A stretch of DNA of 19,789 bases from WJLG01 sp964602485 (GTDB lineage: Bacteria > Patescibacteriota > Patescibacteriia > Patescibacteriales > WJLG01): assembly GCA_964602485.1 (NCBI GenBank), contig CAZRQU010000015.1, positions 1 through 19,789 on the forward strand. The letters run 5' to 3'. Both the position numbers and the translations under genes were made by a program. The first letter of the stretch is position 1, and each line of letters opens with the position of its first letter. The notes under the pieces were generated by a model, which saw only the letters and a program-made list of their open reading frames with translations, ran no database searches and was not told where the DNA came from. Below, one piece after another: positions 1 to 6,763 of this stretch.

Positions 1-4
1 ACAA

Positions 5-82
5 AGGGGGGGGTGGGCTGCTCCGTTTCAGGATAATAGATATTACGTGTCATTCTGAGGCGAGGTACGAGCCGAAGAATCT
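5..82. repeat. ATTCTGA-type intergenic repeat, left copies
   Basis: A G-run followed by GTGGGCTGCTCCG (5-25) and then GTCATTCTGAGGCGAGG...GAAGAATCT (49-82). The second part is an imperfect inverted copy of 472-507. It overlaps the last codons of the GIY-YIG gene, whose TAG stop (81-83, minus strand) is made from the repeat's terminal AATCTA. The G-run plus TGGGCTGCTCCG is repeated at about 643-662. Confidence 0.8.
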
Positions 83-452
83 ATTTGATCTTTCTAATTT
101 TTCTTAATTCTTCAACATATTTTTTAATATCAACATTATCTACCCCATAACCTTTAAACAACTGCTCTGACAAATCTTTCATTGTTGAATTTTCACTTTT
201 TATTAAACTAATTTTTTTACTCCTTTTCCACCCTTTTATTTGCTTCTCTCTAAAAAGCGCCCTTGCTATATCTCCATATTCTTCAAAAAATATCAAATAT
301 TTTAAATTATATTTACTCGTAAAAGCTGAGCCTAATCCATTCTGATGCTCTATAATCCTTCTGATCAATCTATTTGTTACACCTGTATAAAAAACGTTTC
401 TTTTATAATTAGACATTACATAAACATAATATCTAAAATTCCTCCTTTGCAT
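81..452 (-). CDS. GIY-YIG nuclease family protein (small, stand-alone)
   Basis: A 123-residue single-domain GIY-YIG protein of the UvrC N-terminal/YhbQ-like group. The YVYVMSN strand (residues 9-15) and the YTGVTNRLIRRIIEHQNG segment (22-39) hold the two signature strands and the conserved Arg; the family's metal-binding Glu is likely E80 or nearby. A Lys-rich tail of about 35 residues (EELRKIRKIK end) follows the domain. Family members cut DNA and often occur as solitary genes of unknown role in CPR and Bacteroidetes. The ATG at 450-452 is the first in frame. An AGGAGG lies inside codons 3-4, but no in-frame start follows at a usable distance, so the first ATG is kept. The gene is enclosed by inverted repeats at 49-82 and 472-507, and its stop codon lies in the left one, suggesting gene and repeats form one unit. 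Its actual activity is unknown. Confidence 0.85.
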   Translation of the reverse strand: MQRRNFRYYVYVMSNYKRNVFYTGVTNRLIRRIIEHQNGLGSAFTSKYNLKYLIFFEEYGDIARALFREKQIKGWKRSKKISLIKSENSTMKDLSEQLFKGYGVDNVDIKKYVEELRKIRKIK

Positions 453-471
453 TTTTTTACATTAAAGTTTT

Positions 472-507
472 AGATTCTTCACTCCGCTTCGCTCCATTCA
501 GAATGAC
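472..507. repeat. Right inverted repeat of the GIY-YIG unit
   Basis: AGATTCTTCACTCCGCTTCG... ending CAGAATGAC; the reverse complement matches 49-82 over the outer GTCATTCTGA and the inner GAAGAATCT. It is nearly identical in direct orientation to 606-641 (one difference, CCATTC against CCGTTC). Confidence 0.8.
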
Positions 508-549
508 AAAAAGGGTGGACTGCTCCGCTCAGAATGATAGAAATTATAT

Positions 550-641
550 GTCATTCTGAAGGAGTGATAACGACTGAAGAATCTATTTGGTCTTCAATTA
601 TTTTTAGATTCTTCACTCCGCTTCGCTCCGTTCAGAATGAC
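550..641. repeat. Gene-less inverted-repeat pair of the same repeat family
   Basis: Left arm 550-584 (GTCATTCTGAAGG...GAAGAATCT) and right arm 606-641 (AGATTCTTCACTCCGC...GAATGAC) enclose 21 bases. The bases just inside the left arm (ATTTGGTCTT) resemble those at the 3' end of the GIY-YIG gene inside its left arm (ATTTGATCTT). The pair therefore looks like the GIY-YIG unit with its gene missing, a MITE-like form. The arms can fold into a hairpin. Confidence 0.7.
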
Positions 642-878
642 AGGGGGGGGTGGGCTGCTCCGCTTTAGAATGACAAGGAAGGGTGAGGTGCTCCGCTTTA
701 GAATGACAAAATAGAAAACTACTTCACTCAGAATGACAATATCTTTTTAATTACATTCTTATTCCTTTGCCCGAACATTCCTGCTCAGGCAAAGTGATAA
801 TATAGCAATTTTTCAATTTACAATTATCGATCTTCAATGAAAATAATTGAAGACTGAAGTTTGAAGATTTATAATTGT

Positions 879-2795
879 TTACTTCTTCTCTTCAAACTCT
901 CCTTCAACCGGTCCTTCATCTTTCTTATCATCCTTCTTTTCCTCTCCGCCCGGTTGTCCGCTTTCTGCGCCGGCTCCGGCTTGGCCTTCGGCTCCCGGTT
1001 GCTGGTACATTGAAGCTCCGATCTTCTGAGCCACCTGAGTAAGCTCTTCCATTTTCTTCTTGATGTCTTCTAGGTCATCGCCATCTTTGGCTTTCTTCAG
1101 AGCGTCAAGTTTGCCTTCCAATTCCTTCTTGTCCTCATCTTTTATCTTATCACCGGCATCCTTAAGCAACTGCTCGGTGCTCATAACCACGCTGTCGGCC
1201 GAGTTCTTAGTATCTATGGCCTCTTTCTTTTTCTTATCCTCGTCAGCGTGAGCTTCGGCATCTTTTTTCATCTTTTCTATCTCTTCCTCGGAAAGAGAGG
1301 ACGAAGCGGTGATGGTTATCTTCTGCTCTTTGCCGGTTCCTTTGTCAGTTGCTGAAACATTCAAGATGCCATTGGCATCGATATCGAACTTAACTTCGAC
1401 CTGCGGAACACCCCTTGGAGCTGGCGGGATGCCGTCTAACATGAATCTGCCCAAGGTCTTGTTGTCAGCAGCCATCGGTCTTTCGCCCTGGACTATATGT
1501 ATCTCCACACTTGGCTGGTTGTCGGCCGCAGTTGAAAATATCTGTGATTTGGAGGCCGGGATAGTGGTGTTCTTCTCTATCAAAGGAGTGGAAACACCGC
1601 CCAAGGTCTCTATACCTAAAGTCAAAGGGGCGACATCCAGCAAAAGGACATCTTTTACATCTCCCTGAAGGACTCCGGCCTGAACAGCAGCGCCGGTTGC
1701 GACCACCTCGTCCGGATTGACTCCCATGTGCGGGTCTTTGGCAAAAAATTCCTTGACCTTGGCTTGCACCAAAGGCATCCTGGTCATACCACCGACCAAG
1801 ATCACTTCTTCTATCTCACTGGTTTGCAAGCCGGCATCTTTCAAGGCCTCTTTGCAGGGTTCCAAGGTCTTTTCCACCAATTCACCTACTAACTCCTCCA
1901 ACTTGGCTCGAGTCATGGTCATCACCAAATGCTTTGGTCCGTCCTCGCCGGTAGAAATGAATGGCTGGTTTATCTCTGTTTGAGTAGAAGATGAAAGCTC
2001 TATCTTGGCTTTTTCAGCTGCATCCTTAACTCTCTGTAGGGCTAGGGTATCTTTGGAAAGATCGATACCTTCAGCCTTTTTAAATTCTTCTATTATCCAA
2101 TCGATTATCTTTTGATCAAAGTCAGCCCCACCTAAGTGAGTATCACCGTTGGTAGCCTTAACTTCTACAGTGTCCTCTGATACATCCAAGATAGAAACAT
2201 CAAAAGTACCACCACCCAGGTCGTAAACAGCGATCTGTTGGCCTTTCTTTTTATCAAAACCATAAGCCAAAGCGGCGGCAGTCGGCTCATTGATTATCCT
2301 TTTCACTTCAAGTCCGGCGATCTTACCAGCATCCTTGGTGGCCTGTCTTTGTGAATCATTGAAGTAAGCCGGAACAGTAATAACTGCCTCAGTTATTTTT
2401 TCACCTAATTTAGCCTCAGCGTCGGCTTTCATTTTTCCAAGCACCATAGCTGATATCTCTTCCGGCGAATATTCCTTATCGCCCATTTTTACTTTTACTG
2501 CCTCTCCGGCCTTCACCATCTCGAAAGGCATTTTCTTTATATCTCTTTGAACCTCTTCATCATCAAAATGATGACCGATCAAACGCTTAACTTCGAAAAC
2601 CGTATTGGAAGGATTGGTCACTGCCTGCCTCTTGGCGGCCGGGCCGACCAATCTTTCACCGTTCTTGGAAACAGCCACTACCGACGGGGTGGTTCTATTG
2701 CCTTCGGCATTCTCCAATATCTTTGGTTTTCCTCCTTCGATCACTGCCATGGCACTATTGGTAGTACCAAGGTCGATTCCTAGTATTTTTCCCAT
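879..2795 (-). CDS. dnaK: Chaperone protein DnaK (Hsp70)
   Basis: A 638-residue full-length Hsp70, a cytosolic ATP-driven chaperone that binds unfolded segments together with GrpE and a J-protein. The N-terminal ATPase domain starts with GIDLGTTNSAMAV (6-18), followed by YDLGGGTFDVSI, NGDTHLGGADFD and the VGGMTRMP nucleotide-binding segments. The linker DVLLLDVAPLTLGIET leads into the substrate-binding domain, then the helical lid and a Gly/Gln- and Lys-rich tail ending VEGEFEEKK, close to the usual DnaK C-terminus. It is the last gene of the CIRCE-controlled hrcA-grpE-hsp20-dnaK operon, 133 bases behind hsp20. No SD precedes the ATG at 2793-2795; the leader instead holds two perfect hairpins. 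No dnaJ follows, so the J-protein must be encoded elsewhere. Confidence 0.98.
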   Translation of the reverse strand: MGKILGIDLGTTNSAMAVIEGGKPKILENAEGNRTTPSVVAVSKNGERLVGPAAKRQAVTNPSNTVFEVKRLIGHHFDDEEVQRDIKKMPFEMVKAGEAVKVKMGDKEYSPEEISAMVLGKMKADAEAKLGEKITEAVITVPAYFNDSQRQATKDAGKIAGLEVKRIINEPTAAALAYGFDKKKGQQIAVYDLGGGTFDVSILDVSEDTVEVKATNGDTHLGGADFDQKIIDWIIEEFKKAEGIDLSKDTLALQRVKDAAEKAKIELSSSTQTEINQPFISTGEDGPKHLVMTMTRAKLEELVGELVEKTLEPCKEALKDAGLQTSEIEEVILVGGMTRMPLVQAKVKEFFAKDPHMGVNPDEVVATGAAVQAGVLQGDVKDVLLLDVAPLTLGIETLGGVSTPLIEKNTTIPASKSQIFSTAADNQPSVEIHIVQGERPMAADNKTLGRFMLDGIPPAPRGVPQVEVKFDIDANGILNVSATDKGTGKEQKITITASSSLSEEEIEKMKKDAEAHADEDKKKKEAIDTKNSADSVVMSTEQLLKDAGDKIKDEDKKELEGKLDALKKAKDGDDLEDIKKKMEELTQVAQKIGASMYQQPGAEGQAGAGAESGQPGGEEKKDDKKDEGPVEGEFEEKK

Positions 2796-2811
2796 ATTTA
2801 GTTATCGATCT

Positions 2812-2911
2812 TCAAACTTCAATCTTCAATGAAGGAAGTTTGAAAATTTAATTTATATTAATTCAAATTGCAAATACCAATCTGCAATACTTGATCGAAG
2901 ATTGCAGATTG
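2812..2911 (-). repeat. Two hairpins in the hsp20-dnaK junction
   Basis: The first stem is TCAAACTTC (2812-2820) with GAAGTTTGA (2835-2843), 9 bp. The second is CAATCTGCAAT (2878-2888) with ATTGCAGATTG (2901-2911), 11 perfect pairs. Both are assembled from TTGAAG/TTGCAG-type units like those found at other junctions of this operon. No U-run follows on the minus strand, so they look like intercistronic structures and not terminators. Confidence 0.7.
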
Positions 2912-2928
2912 AAGATCTGTAATTGAAT

Positions 2929-3360
2929 CTATTTGTTTTTCTTCTCTATCTTTATCTTCCTGGATTTGGTCTGCTCCCTTTTCGGGACCGAGATCCTTAG
3001 CACTCCGTTCTCGGCAACAGCCGACGCTTGATCGCCGTCAACAGAGGCCGGTAACGGGATGCTTCTGTAAAAGCCCCCTCGCCTGATCTCTTTGCGGTAA
3101 TAATCCTTGTCTTCCACCTCGCTCTTCTTCTCGCTCTCTCCCTGGATGGAAAGAACGTCATTGTCCACGGAAATATCGACCTTGTCCGGGTCGATGCCGG
3201 CCAACTGGGTCTCGACGATCACATTGTTATCCTCTTCATACATATCTATGGCCGGAGTGAAGCCCGATCTTTCCCGTCGAGCCGGGGTCATTTCGGAAAA
3301 CATTTTGTCCATATCCTCGAACGGATCGAAGAATGGATTCCAGCGTATTAGGTTTGACAT
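2929..3360 (-). CDS. Hsp20/alpha-crystallin small heat-shock protein
   Basis: A 143-residue small heat-shock protein, an ATP-independent holdase that keeps unfolding proteins soluble for DnaK. The N-terminus MSNLIRWNPFFDPFEDMDKM is the usual bacterial class A opening. The alpha-crystallin domain spans about 38-135, with IDPDKVDISVDNDVLSI and the family motif ENGVLRISVPK near the end, then a basic tail. It sits between grpE and dnaK where many operons carry dnaJ or nothing, so its control by HrcA/CIRCE is inferred from position. The ATG at 3358-3360 starts the conserved opening; no SD is visible. Confidence 0.95.
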   Translation of the reverse strand: MSNLIRWNPFFDPFEDMDKMFSEMTPARRERSGFTPAIDMYEEDNNVIVETQLAGIDPDKVDISVDNDVLSIQGESEKKSEVEDKDYYRKEIRRGGFYRSIPLPASVDGDQASAVAENGVLRISVPKREQTKSRKIKIEKKNK

Positions 3361-3423
3361 AAATTTATTTGTTTTGCCTTTACCAAACTAGAAAGTTATG
3401 GAAAGGAAAACACGTTGAATTAT

Positions 3424-3476
3424 TAATCTTCAGTCTTCAATCTTCAATATTAATTGAAGTTTGAAGATTTATAATT
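3424..3476. repeat. TTGAAG-type hairpin between grpE and hsp20
   Basis: AATCTTCAGTCTTCAATCTTCAAT can pair with ATTGAAGTTTGAAGATT a few bases on. The unit is a short-period repeat of 7-8 bases (TTGAAGAT, TTGAAGTT, TTGAAGACT), the same family as at 821-877, 2804-2843, 4729-4795, 12722-12750 and 13101-13141. Confidence 0.65.
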
Positions 3477-3482
3477 GATAAT

Positions 3483-3944
3483 TTACTCAAGAATAACTTT
3501 CGCTGCTTTGATCACTTTGCCGTTCAATTCATAGCCGGATGACACTTCTTTGACCACCTTTTCTCCTTGGCCTTCAACCGCTTCCATGGTGTGCGGATCG
3601 AACTTCTCACCGACCGTCTTTATTTCTTTTACACCATTGTTTTCCATTAGATCGGCAAACATCTTGATGACATACTCTATTCCTTTTACCCACGGATTCT
3701 CTTTCTCTTCTTCTCCTATATGTTCCAAAGATATCTTCAAATTGTCATAAACCGGCACGAATTCCATTATCAATTGCTCGTTGGCATATTTTACATATTC
3801 AGCTTTTTCCAAAGCGGTCCTTTTAACCAGGTTTTGGTAATCTGCCAAAGCCTTTTTGTAATTATGCTCCATTTCCTTCAATTTTTCCTCTACCTTCGGC
3901 TTTTTATCTTCTTTTTTATCTTTAACTTTTTTTTCTTTGGACAT
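3483..3944 (-). CDS. grpE: Nucleotide exchange factor GrpE
   Basis: A 153-residue GrpE that releases ADP from DnaK. A very Lys/Glu-rich start (MSKEKKVKDKKEDKKPKVEE) leads into the long dimer helix with the typical ALADYQNLVKR segment. The beta-domain carries FDPHTMEAVEG and GYELNGKVIKAAKVIL, the GrpE signature. The frame is open to an ATG at 3996-3998, but those extra 18 codons are translated from a GATAAGT-type repeat hairpin. The ATG at 3942-3944, where the hydrophilic GrpE start begins, is therefore chosen. Second gene of the hrcA operon, 122 bases before hsp20. No SD. Confidence 0.95.
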   Translation of the reverse strand: MSKEKKVKDKKEDKKPKVEEKLKEMEHNYKKALADYQNLVKRTALEKAEYVKYANEQLIMEFVPVYDNLKISLEHIGEEEKENPWVKGIEYVIKMFADLMENNGVKEIKTVGEKFDPHTMEAVEGQGEKVVKEVSSGYELNGKVIKAAKVILE

Positions 3945-3950
3945 ATTTTT

Positions 3951-4015
3951 ATCAGTGATAAGTGATAAAGGATAAATGATAAACTTATCTCTTATCACTT
4001 ATCTCTTATCACTTT
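3951..4015. repeat. GATAAGT short-period repeat hairpin in the grpE leader
   Basis: AGTGATAAGTGATAAAGGATAA on one side and repeats of TTATCACTTATC and CTTATCACT on the other form a long imperfect hairpin directly before the grpE start. The design matches the TTGAAG hairpins of the other junctions, but the unit is different. Confidence 0.65.
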
Positions 4016-4030
4016 GTTTATTTTATATAT

Positions 4031-4726
4031 CTAATCTTTTAACCTGTTTAAAATATATTTTACAAGAGAAAGATTGCCTTCGTAGTCCATTCTCATCGGT
4101 GCTAAGATCCCGAACAACCCATCATATTCCCCCACTCTATATTTAACTAAAATACTGGAGCAGAAACTGCCAAAAGGATTATTCCCGCCTATTAATATCT
4201 CGGGCTCGAAACCGATATCGTCATATATCTCGTCTATTATATCGTCCATTCTGTCCACTACTTCGGAAAAATCATATATCAAGCCGGTATTGGCGAATTC
4301 CGGCTGGCGGAAAAGATTGGAAAGGCCGGTGTAGTATAGGTTATGCTTATGCATGGCCCAAAAAACAGCTGAATCGCTTATTTTGGAGATCGTCTTGGCT
4401 GCTTCCTTGAAGCTGTTCTCGTCGGTTGACGTAAGGGCTTCATCCAATTCAGCGGCGATCTGAGCTTTTATCTTCTTGTCGGTTCTTTTGTTCTTAACCT
4501 CGTCGGATAGCATCAAATAGGCCCTTTCTGTCGGCACCCGGCCGGCCGAAGTGTGTGGCTGGGCGATATAGCCCTCATCTTCCAACTCGGCCATCACATT
4601 GCGGACCGTGGCCGATGAGACCGGCAATTTGTATTTTTCCACCAAATGCGAAGAGCCCACCGGAGCGGCCGTGGCTATATGTTCCTTTATTATGGCTTCC
4701 AATATCTTTTTATCGCGATCCCTCAT
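4031..4726 (-). CDS. hrcA: Heat-inducible transcription repressor HrcA (short form)
   Basis: Winged-helix repressor that binds CIRCE and shuts the heat-shock operon until chaperones are titrated. Residues 1-75 hold the DNA-binding domain (ILEAIIKEHIATAAPVGSSHL, then SSATVRNVMAELEDEGYIAQPHTSAGRVPTE split around the recognition helix), which is strongly HrcA-like. The C-terminal end GILAPMRMDY...LVKYILNRL matches the family's GPxRMDY ending. At 231 residues it is about 100 shorter than the usual 330-350; the missing part is the central region. It is the first gene of the operon and its promoter carries a perfect CIRCE, so it is autoregulated. No SD; the ATG is preceded by a TTGAAG-type hairpin. 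An annotation as hrcA is safe, but whether effector or GroEL sensing is kept is open. Confidence 0.95.
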   Translation of the reverse strand: MRDRDKKILEAIIKEHIATAAPVGSSHLVEKYKLPVSSATVRNVMAELEDEGYIAQPHTSAGRVPTERAYLMLSDEVKNKRTDKKIKAQIAAELDEALTSTDENSFKEAAKTISKISDSAVFWAMHKHNLYYTGLSNLFRQPEFANTGLIYDFSEVVDRMDDIIDEIYDDIGFEPEILIGGNNPFGSFCSSILVKYRVGEYDGLFGILAPMRMDYEGNLSLVKYILNRLKD

Positions 4727-4728
4727 TT

Positions 4729-4797
4729 CGATCTTCGATCTTCAATAGATTGATTCAAGGATCAAATAATTGAAGTTTGAAGTTTGAAGATTTAATT
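4729..4797. repeat. TTGAAG-type hairpin in the hrcA leader
   Basis: TTCGATCTTCGATCTTCAAT (4727-4746) is inverted against ATTGAAGTTTGAAGTTTGAAGAT (about 4770-4793). It lies in the 5' leader between the CIRCE promoter and the hrcA ATG. Confidence 0.65.
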
Positions 4798-4806
4798 ATT
4801 GACTAA

Positions 4807-4836
4807 AGTTTATCATCCTTAGCACTCAGGTGTCAA
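4807..4836 (-). promoter_or_regulatory. Sigma-70 type promoter of the hrcA operon
   Basis: On the minus strand TTGACA (4831-4836), an 18-base spacer, and TAAACT (4807-4812). The -35 lies exactly in the spacer of the CIRCE element, so bound HrcA would block RNA polymerase. Confidence 0.8.
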
Positions 4837-4845
4837 GAGTGCTAA
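4819..4845. promoter_or_regulatory. CIRCE operator (HrcA binding site)
   Basis: TTAGCACTC (4819-4827), nine bases, GAGTGCTAA (4837-4845): an exact match to the CIRCE consensus with no mismatch. It lies about 95 bases upstream of hrcA. Confidence 0.97.
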
Positions 4846-4876
4846 AATAAAACCGGCCTTTTGAAAGAGACCGGTT
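4842..4876 (-). terminator. Intrinsic terminator of the ferredoxin gene
   Basis: AACCGG (4871-4876 on the minus strand) pairs with CCGGTT (4851-4856), with additional inner CTTT/AAAG pairing, followed by TTTATTTTA on the minus strand. It separates the ferredoxin transcript from the CIRCE promoter immediately downstream. Confidence 0.75.
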
Positions 4877-4900
4877 ATATATTTCGCTTTTTTTTGGTTA

Positions 4901-5071
4901 TTATTCAACAGTGATCGCCTTGGCCGGGCAGGCCTCGGCGGCATTGGCAGCGCATTCACTTTCAGACACGGCCTTGGCCTTGCCATCAGAATCCATTTCA
5001 AAACTCTTTGGACATACCTGAGTGCAACCGGCGCAACCGATGCACTTATTTTTATTAACGTCTACGGACAT
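4901..5071 (-). CDS. Ferredoxin, single [4Fe-4S] cluster
   Basis: A 56-residue electron carrier: MSVDVNKNKCIGCAGCTQVC, then PKSFEMDSDGKAKAVSESEC, ending AANAAEACPAKAITVE. The Cys pattern (C10, C13, C16, C20, C40, C48) equals that of Thermotoga maritima ferredoxin, where the first three and the last bind one [4Fe-4S] cluster and the two middle ones form a disulfide. This is known for the family and inferred here. It has its own promoter (5100-5128) and terminator. No SD. No oxidoreductase partner is in the window. Longer frames over the same bases are shadows. Confidence 0.95.
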   Translation of the reverse strand: MSVDVNKNKCIGCAGCTQVCPKSFEMDSDGKAKAVSESECAANAAEACPAKAITVE

Positions 5072-5099
5072 ATTTTTTCTTTAATTATATGAGAATTAT

Positions 5100-5128
5100 A
5101 TTTTAACAGACCAAAAAAAATATGACAA
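5100..5128 (-). promoter_or_regulatory. Promoter of the ferredoxin gene
   Basis: Minus strand: TTGTCA (5123-5128), 17 bases, TAAAAT (5100-5105). It lies 28 bases before the ATG. Confidence 0.65.
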
Positions 5129-5154
5129 ATTATAAATAACAGCTAATGCCCGCT

Positions 5155-5232
5155 AAAATAAAAAAACCGCGGATCATTGGTCAATATTTTTGAAAAAGTT
5201 GGTCTTTTTAAAAAATATTGTTAGATTCGCGG
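5155..5232 (-). terminator. Long intrinsic terminator of the TPR gene
   Basis: CCGCGGATC (5167-5175) with GATTCGCGG (5224-5232) and, inside, CAATATTTTT with AAAAATATTG form a long two-part stem. On the minus strand it is followed by TTTTTTTATTTT. The remaining bases 5233-5308 show nothing definite. Confidence 0.75.
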
Positions 5233-5308
5233 ATACGCCAAAGCGTTTAAAAGGCCTAATGCCTACTTTGAGCTCTAAAAAACCTCTTTTTGTCTTGATC
5301 AGATTACC

Positions 5309-5707
5309 TTAATCAGGCAATTCAGACAACCACGACAGGCCGTCTTCCTCTGTCTTTCCAATACTGATCAATCTCTTAGAGGGGGTTTTGCTGGCAAAGT
5401 ACTTCAAAAGAAGGTTAAATCCGTCTTCGATCCGGTCAACTTTTTTGTAGGCGGTTGCCAGATTAACAGCTATGACAGGAGAAAGGTTTTCAGGTCCGAG
5501 CTCCAGGACCTTTTCAAAATAAGTAATAGCCCTCTCGGGCCGACCCAAGCCCAGCTGGGCCACTCCCGAAGCGCATAAAGCACTTATATTATCGGGATCC
5601 AACCCTAATATCCGCTGGGAATACGCCAGTGCTTCATTAAACATTCCGTCCTGCAGTCTTATGCGGGTATTAACCAGCAGACGCTCCATTTCTTTGTCCC
5701 TATTCAT
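5309..5707 (-). CDS. Small tetratricopeptide-repeat (TPR) protein
   Basis: A 132-residue soluble helical-repeat protein, probably a protein-binding scaffold. Two clear TPR units can be read: about 12-43 (GMFNEALAYSQRILGLDPDN) and 44-77 (AQLGLGRPERAITYFEKVLE, then LGPEN), and a third degenerate one at 78-110. The C-terminal 25 residues are not TPR-like. There is no signal peptide or membrane segment. AAAGGAAG (5714-5721, minus) six bases before the ATG is a good SD, unlike most minus-strand neighbours. The promoter at 5758-5786 is back to back with that of the next, plus-strand gene, so the two could be co-regulated. No specific function can be given. Confidence 0.85.
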   Translation of the reverse strand: MNRDKEMERLLVNTRIRLQDGMFNEALAYSQRILGLDPDNISALCASGVAQLGLGRPERAITYFEKVLELGPENLSPVIAVNLATAYKKVDRIEDGFNLLLKYFASKTPSKRLISIGKTEEDGLSWLSELPD

Positions 5708-5757
5708 TATTCACTTCCTTTGCTTAAGGGTTGTTGTTCAATGTCCAAAGTTCCTTT

Positions 5758-5786
5758 ATTATTTAATATTTTCACTATTTTGTCAA
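5758..5786 (-). promoter_or_regulatory. Promoter of the TPR gene
   Basis: Minus strand: TTGACA (5781-5786), 17 bases, AATAAT (5758-5763). Its -35 is only 6 bases from the divergent -35 at 5793-5798. Confidence 0.65.
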
Positions 5787-5792
5787 GCACTA

Positions 5793-5821
5793 TTGACAAT
5801 ATTATAATTTTGTGATATAGT
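5793..5821 (+). promoter_or_regulatory. Promoter of the 5908 gene
   Basis: TTGACA (5793-5798), 17 bases, TATAGT (5816-5821); the leader to the ATG is about 80 bases. Confidence 0.8.
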
Positions 5822-5907
5822 AATCAGATTTTAGAATTCTCGTTCTAAGAGTTCTAAAGTCACAAATCGGACTTTTATAATCAAAAACCTTAAACAGGAG
5901 GTGTTCA

Positions 5908-6741
5908 ATGAAACATTTCATCAGCTGGTCCGCGAAGATCGCAGTCATAAGCGCCGTGGTCGCAATGGCGCTGTTGACCGCCCAGAACAGTAACGGACTG
6001 GGCAAAGTTCTGGCCCTACTCTTCTGGGGATGTGAAGCCGCAGCGCTCTTGTTCGCGGTAAATATCTTCCGGAGCAAAAAGCATTTCGGAAGCTGGAAAG
6101 CCCGCGGGCTTTTCCGACACGCGGTTGACCTGAGCGTTCCGACCTTCCTTTCGGCGCAATCTCAGCCCAAAGCTCAAACAGAGCCGAACCGAACCGCAGC
6201 CCCTAAGGGAGATTCTTCCCAAGAAACGGCTGCGCGAAAAACCGAAGATACGGTTTCTCGATCCCAGAATTATGGGAACGCAGCAGCCGCTTCTTCGGCA
6301 GAGTCCCCAAGACAAATGGGCGCCAAAGGTTCCCAGTTGTATTGGGACAAAATGGAAGAGGAGGAAGAGATGGTCGATGAAGCGGCGGTTGAGCTTTACG
6401 CTCTGCAAAAACGGCGGAAAAACCTTGGGCTTCTTCGCCAGTTGGAAGCAGAGCGTGGGCAAGTTCTCATTGACTACCAACAGGTGGTCAGTGACCGAAA
6501 TAAAAACCTCAAAAAAGCCGAAGACATGGCTGATGAGGTGGCGAGCCAAAACCAAAGGATCGCCCACATTCAGGAAAAATTGGCGGACAACAACGCCATG
6601 GACCTGATGCTCGGGTCATCAACGACCCGTCTGCTTTGCCGCCGACTCAATATCGGCGCTCATCATACCGAATCCGAAGAAGATCGGATAAAAGGTATGA
6701 TGGTGATGGAACGGTCGGACGAAAAAGTCCAAGCCGGCTGA
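5908..6741 (+). CDS. Membrane-anchored coiled-coil protein of unknown function
   Basis: 277 residues, not recognised as a known family. Two hydrophobic segments (about 9-25 and 33-54) form an N-terminal hairpin anchor. A Ser/Ala/Pro/Gln-rich, low-complexity linker (80-140) follows, then an acidic patch (KMEEEEEMVDE, 148-158) and a helical, probably coiled-coil stretch (158-228), and a charged tail. This suggests a large cytoplasmic part tethered to the membrane by a short hairpin. Strong SD AGGAGG (5896-5901) six bases before the ATG, a consensus promoter and a strong terminator make it a single-gene transcription unit. Frames on either strand inside it are shadows. First of five neighbouring plus-strand genes with similar design; role unknown. 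Confidence 0.85.
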   Translation: MKHFISWSAKIAVISAVVAMALLTAQNSNGLGKVLALLFWGCEAAALLFAVNIFRSKKHFGSWKARGLFRHAVDLSVPTFLSAQSQPKAQTEPNRTAAPKGDSSQETAARKTEDTVSRSQNYGNAAAASSAESPRQMGAKGSQLYWDKMEEEEEMVDEAAVELYALQKRRKNLGLLRQLEAERGQVLIDYQQVVSDRNKNLKKAEDMADEVASQNQRIAHIQEKLADNNAMDLMLGSSTTRLLCRRLNIGAHHTESEEDRIKGMMVMERSDEKVQAG

Positions 6742-6763
6742 TCCGCAAGAAACCTTTAACCAA

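Larger units (their letters stand above)
453..878. repeat. Repeat-rich intergenic region with several ATTCTGA-type copies
   Basis: 426 bases with no convincing gene. It holds the right flank of the GIY-YIG unit (472-507), a partial copy (521-540), a complete inverted pair without a gene (550-584 and 606-641, separated by 21 bases), a G-run copy (643-675), and partial copies at 681-708 and 721-739, each ending in AGAATGACA. A TTGAAG-type hairpin next to dnaK (821-877) closes the region: CAATTATCGATCTTCAAT pairs with repeats ending in ATAATTG. This hairpin lies directly behind the dnaK stop and may act as its 3' end structure, although no U-tract follows. Confidence 0.75.

Noticed and set aside
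1..880. CRISPR array from the repeated ATTCTGA copies
   Set aside because: Copies are in both orientations, of unequal length and spacing, and no cas gene is near.
3945..3998. Upstream ATG giving an 18-residue longer GrpE
   Set aside because: The extra residues come from the GATAAGT repeat hairpin and the GrpE-like hydrophilic start begins at 3944.
4819..5001. Minus-strand frame of 60 codons over the ferredoxin region
   Set aside because: It is a shadow of the ferredoxin frame and runs into the CIRCE element.
6016..6567. 183-codon minus-strand frame, and the 6272-6607 plus-strand frame
   Set aside because: Both are shadows of the 5908 gene, without SD or promoter.
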